In this document: piece after piece, positions 15,018 to 15,053 of the stretch
Position numbering within the stretch: position 1 is the stretch's first letter
Layout of the letters: each line of letters starts with the position of its first letter
Assembly: GCA_947631315.1 (NCBI GenBank)
Contig: CANRLA010000028.1
Span: 1-15,053, forward strand
Source: an uncultured Clostridia bacterium
GTDB taxonomy: Bacteria > Bacillota > Clostridia > TANB77 > CAG-508
Length of the DNA stretch: 15,053 bases
Direction: 5' to 3'
The notes under the pieces: model-generated
Database searches by the model: none
What the model saw: the letters and a program-made list of their open reading frames with translations, nothing else
What the model was told of the DNA's origin: nothing
Translations under genes and position numbers: made by a program

Positions 15018-15053
15018 TAGGCATATAAAAAGAGTTAGAAAGAAGGAAAAATT

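Overview
The window is very AT-rich and every gene is read from the + strand. TGA is used as a stop (end of miaB). Shine-Dalgarno sites are purine-rich and the promoters are near-consensus sigma-A. The gene families (Clostridia-type miaB-mutS order, TGS/ThrRS-like nucleoside kinase, DUF4153 membrane protein, RNHCP protein, Bacillus-type ThyA) point to a low-GC Gram-positive bacterium, most likely an anaerobic member of Clostridia. The genus cannot be named from the sequence alone.

Layout. (1) 1-864 is the 3' end of a LamG/ConA-like surface protein, closed by a strong hairpin terminator. (2) 931-10161 is a long co-directional run that starts at a good promoter: miaB (tRNA methylthiotransferase), mutS (mismatch repair), a nucleoside kinase, a DUF4153 membrane protein, an RNHCP zinc-ribbon-like protein, and trpS, which carries a Cys set like that of the 4Fe-4S TrpRS enzymes. 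A terminator follows trpS. (3) 10162-11470 is a self-contained rpn unit, a PD-(D/E)XK Rpn-family nuclease with its own promoter and a long AT-rich leader. (4) 11537-13223 is recN with a full-consensus promoter overlaid by an elaborate inverted-repeat operator. (5) 13319-14776 holds thyA and folA, the dTMP/folate cycle pair, followed by a terminator. (6) A promoter and ribosome binding site at the right edge serve a gene that starts just outside.

Functionally this is mostly housekeeping: tRNA modification and charging, DNA repair (MutS, RecN) and thymidylate/nucleotide supply. The most interesting signal is inside rpn. An exact TTGACA-N17-TATAAT promoter (11039-11067), an AGGAGGT Shine-Dalgarno (11157-11163) and an in-frame ATG (11174) together predict a nested protein made only of the Rpn C-terminal tail. 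This is the architecture reported for E. coli RpnL toxin / RpnS intragenic antitoxin phage-defence pairs. The recN control region, with two AAAC-N4-GTTT boxes flanking the -10 element, is the second most interesting feature.
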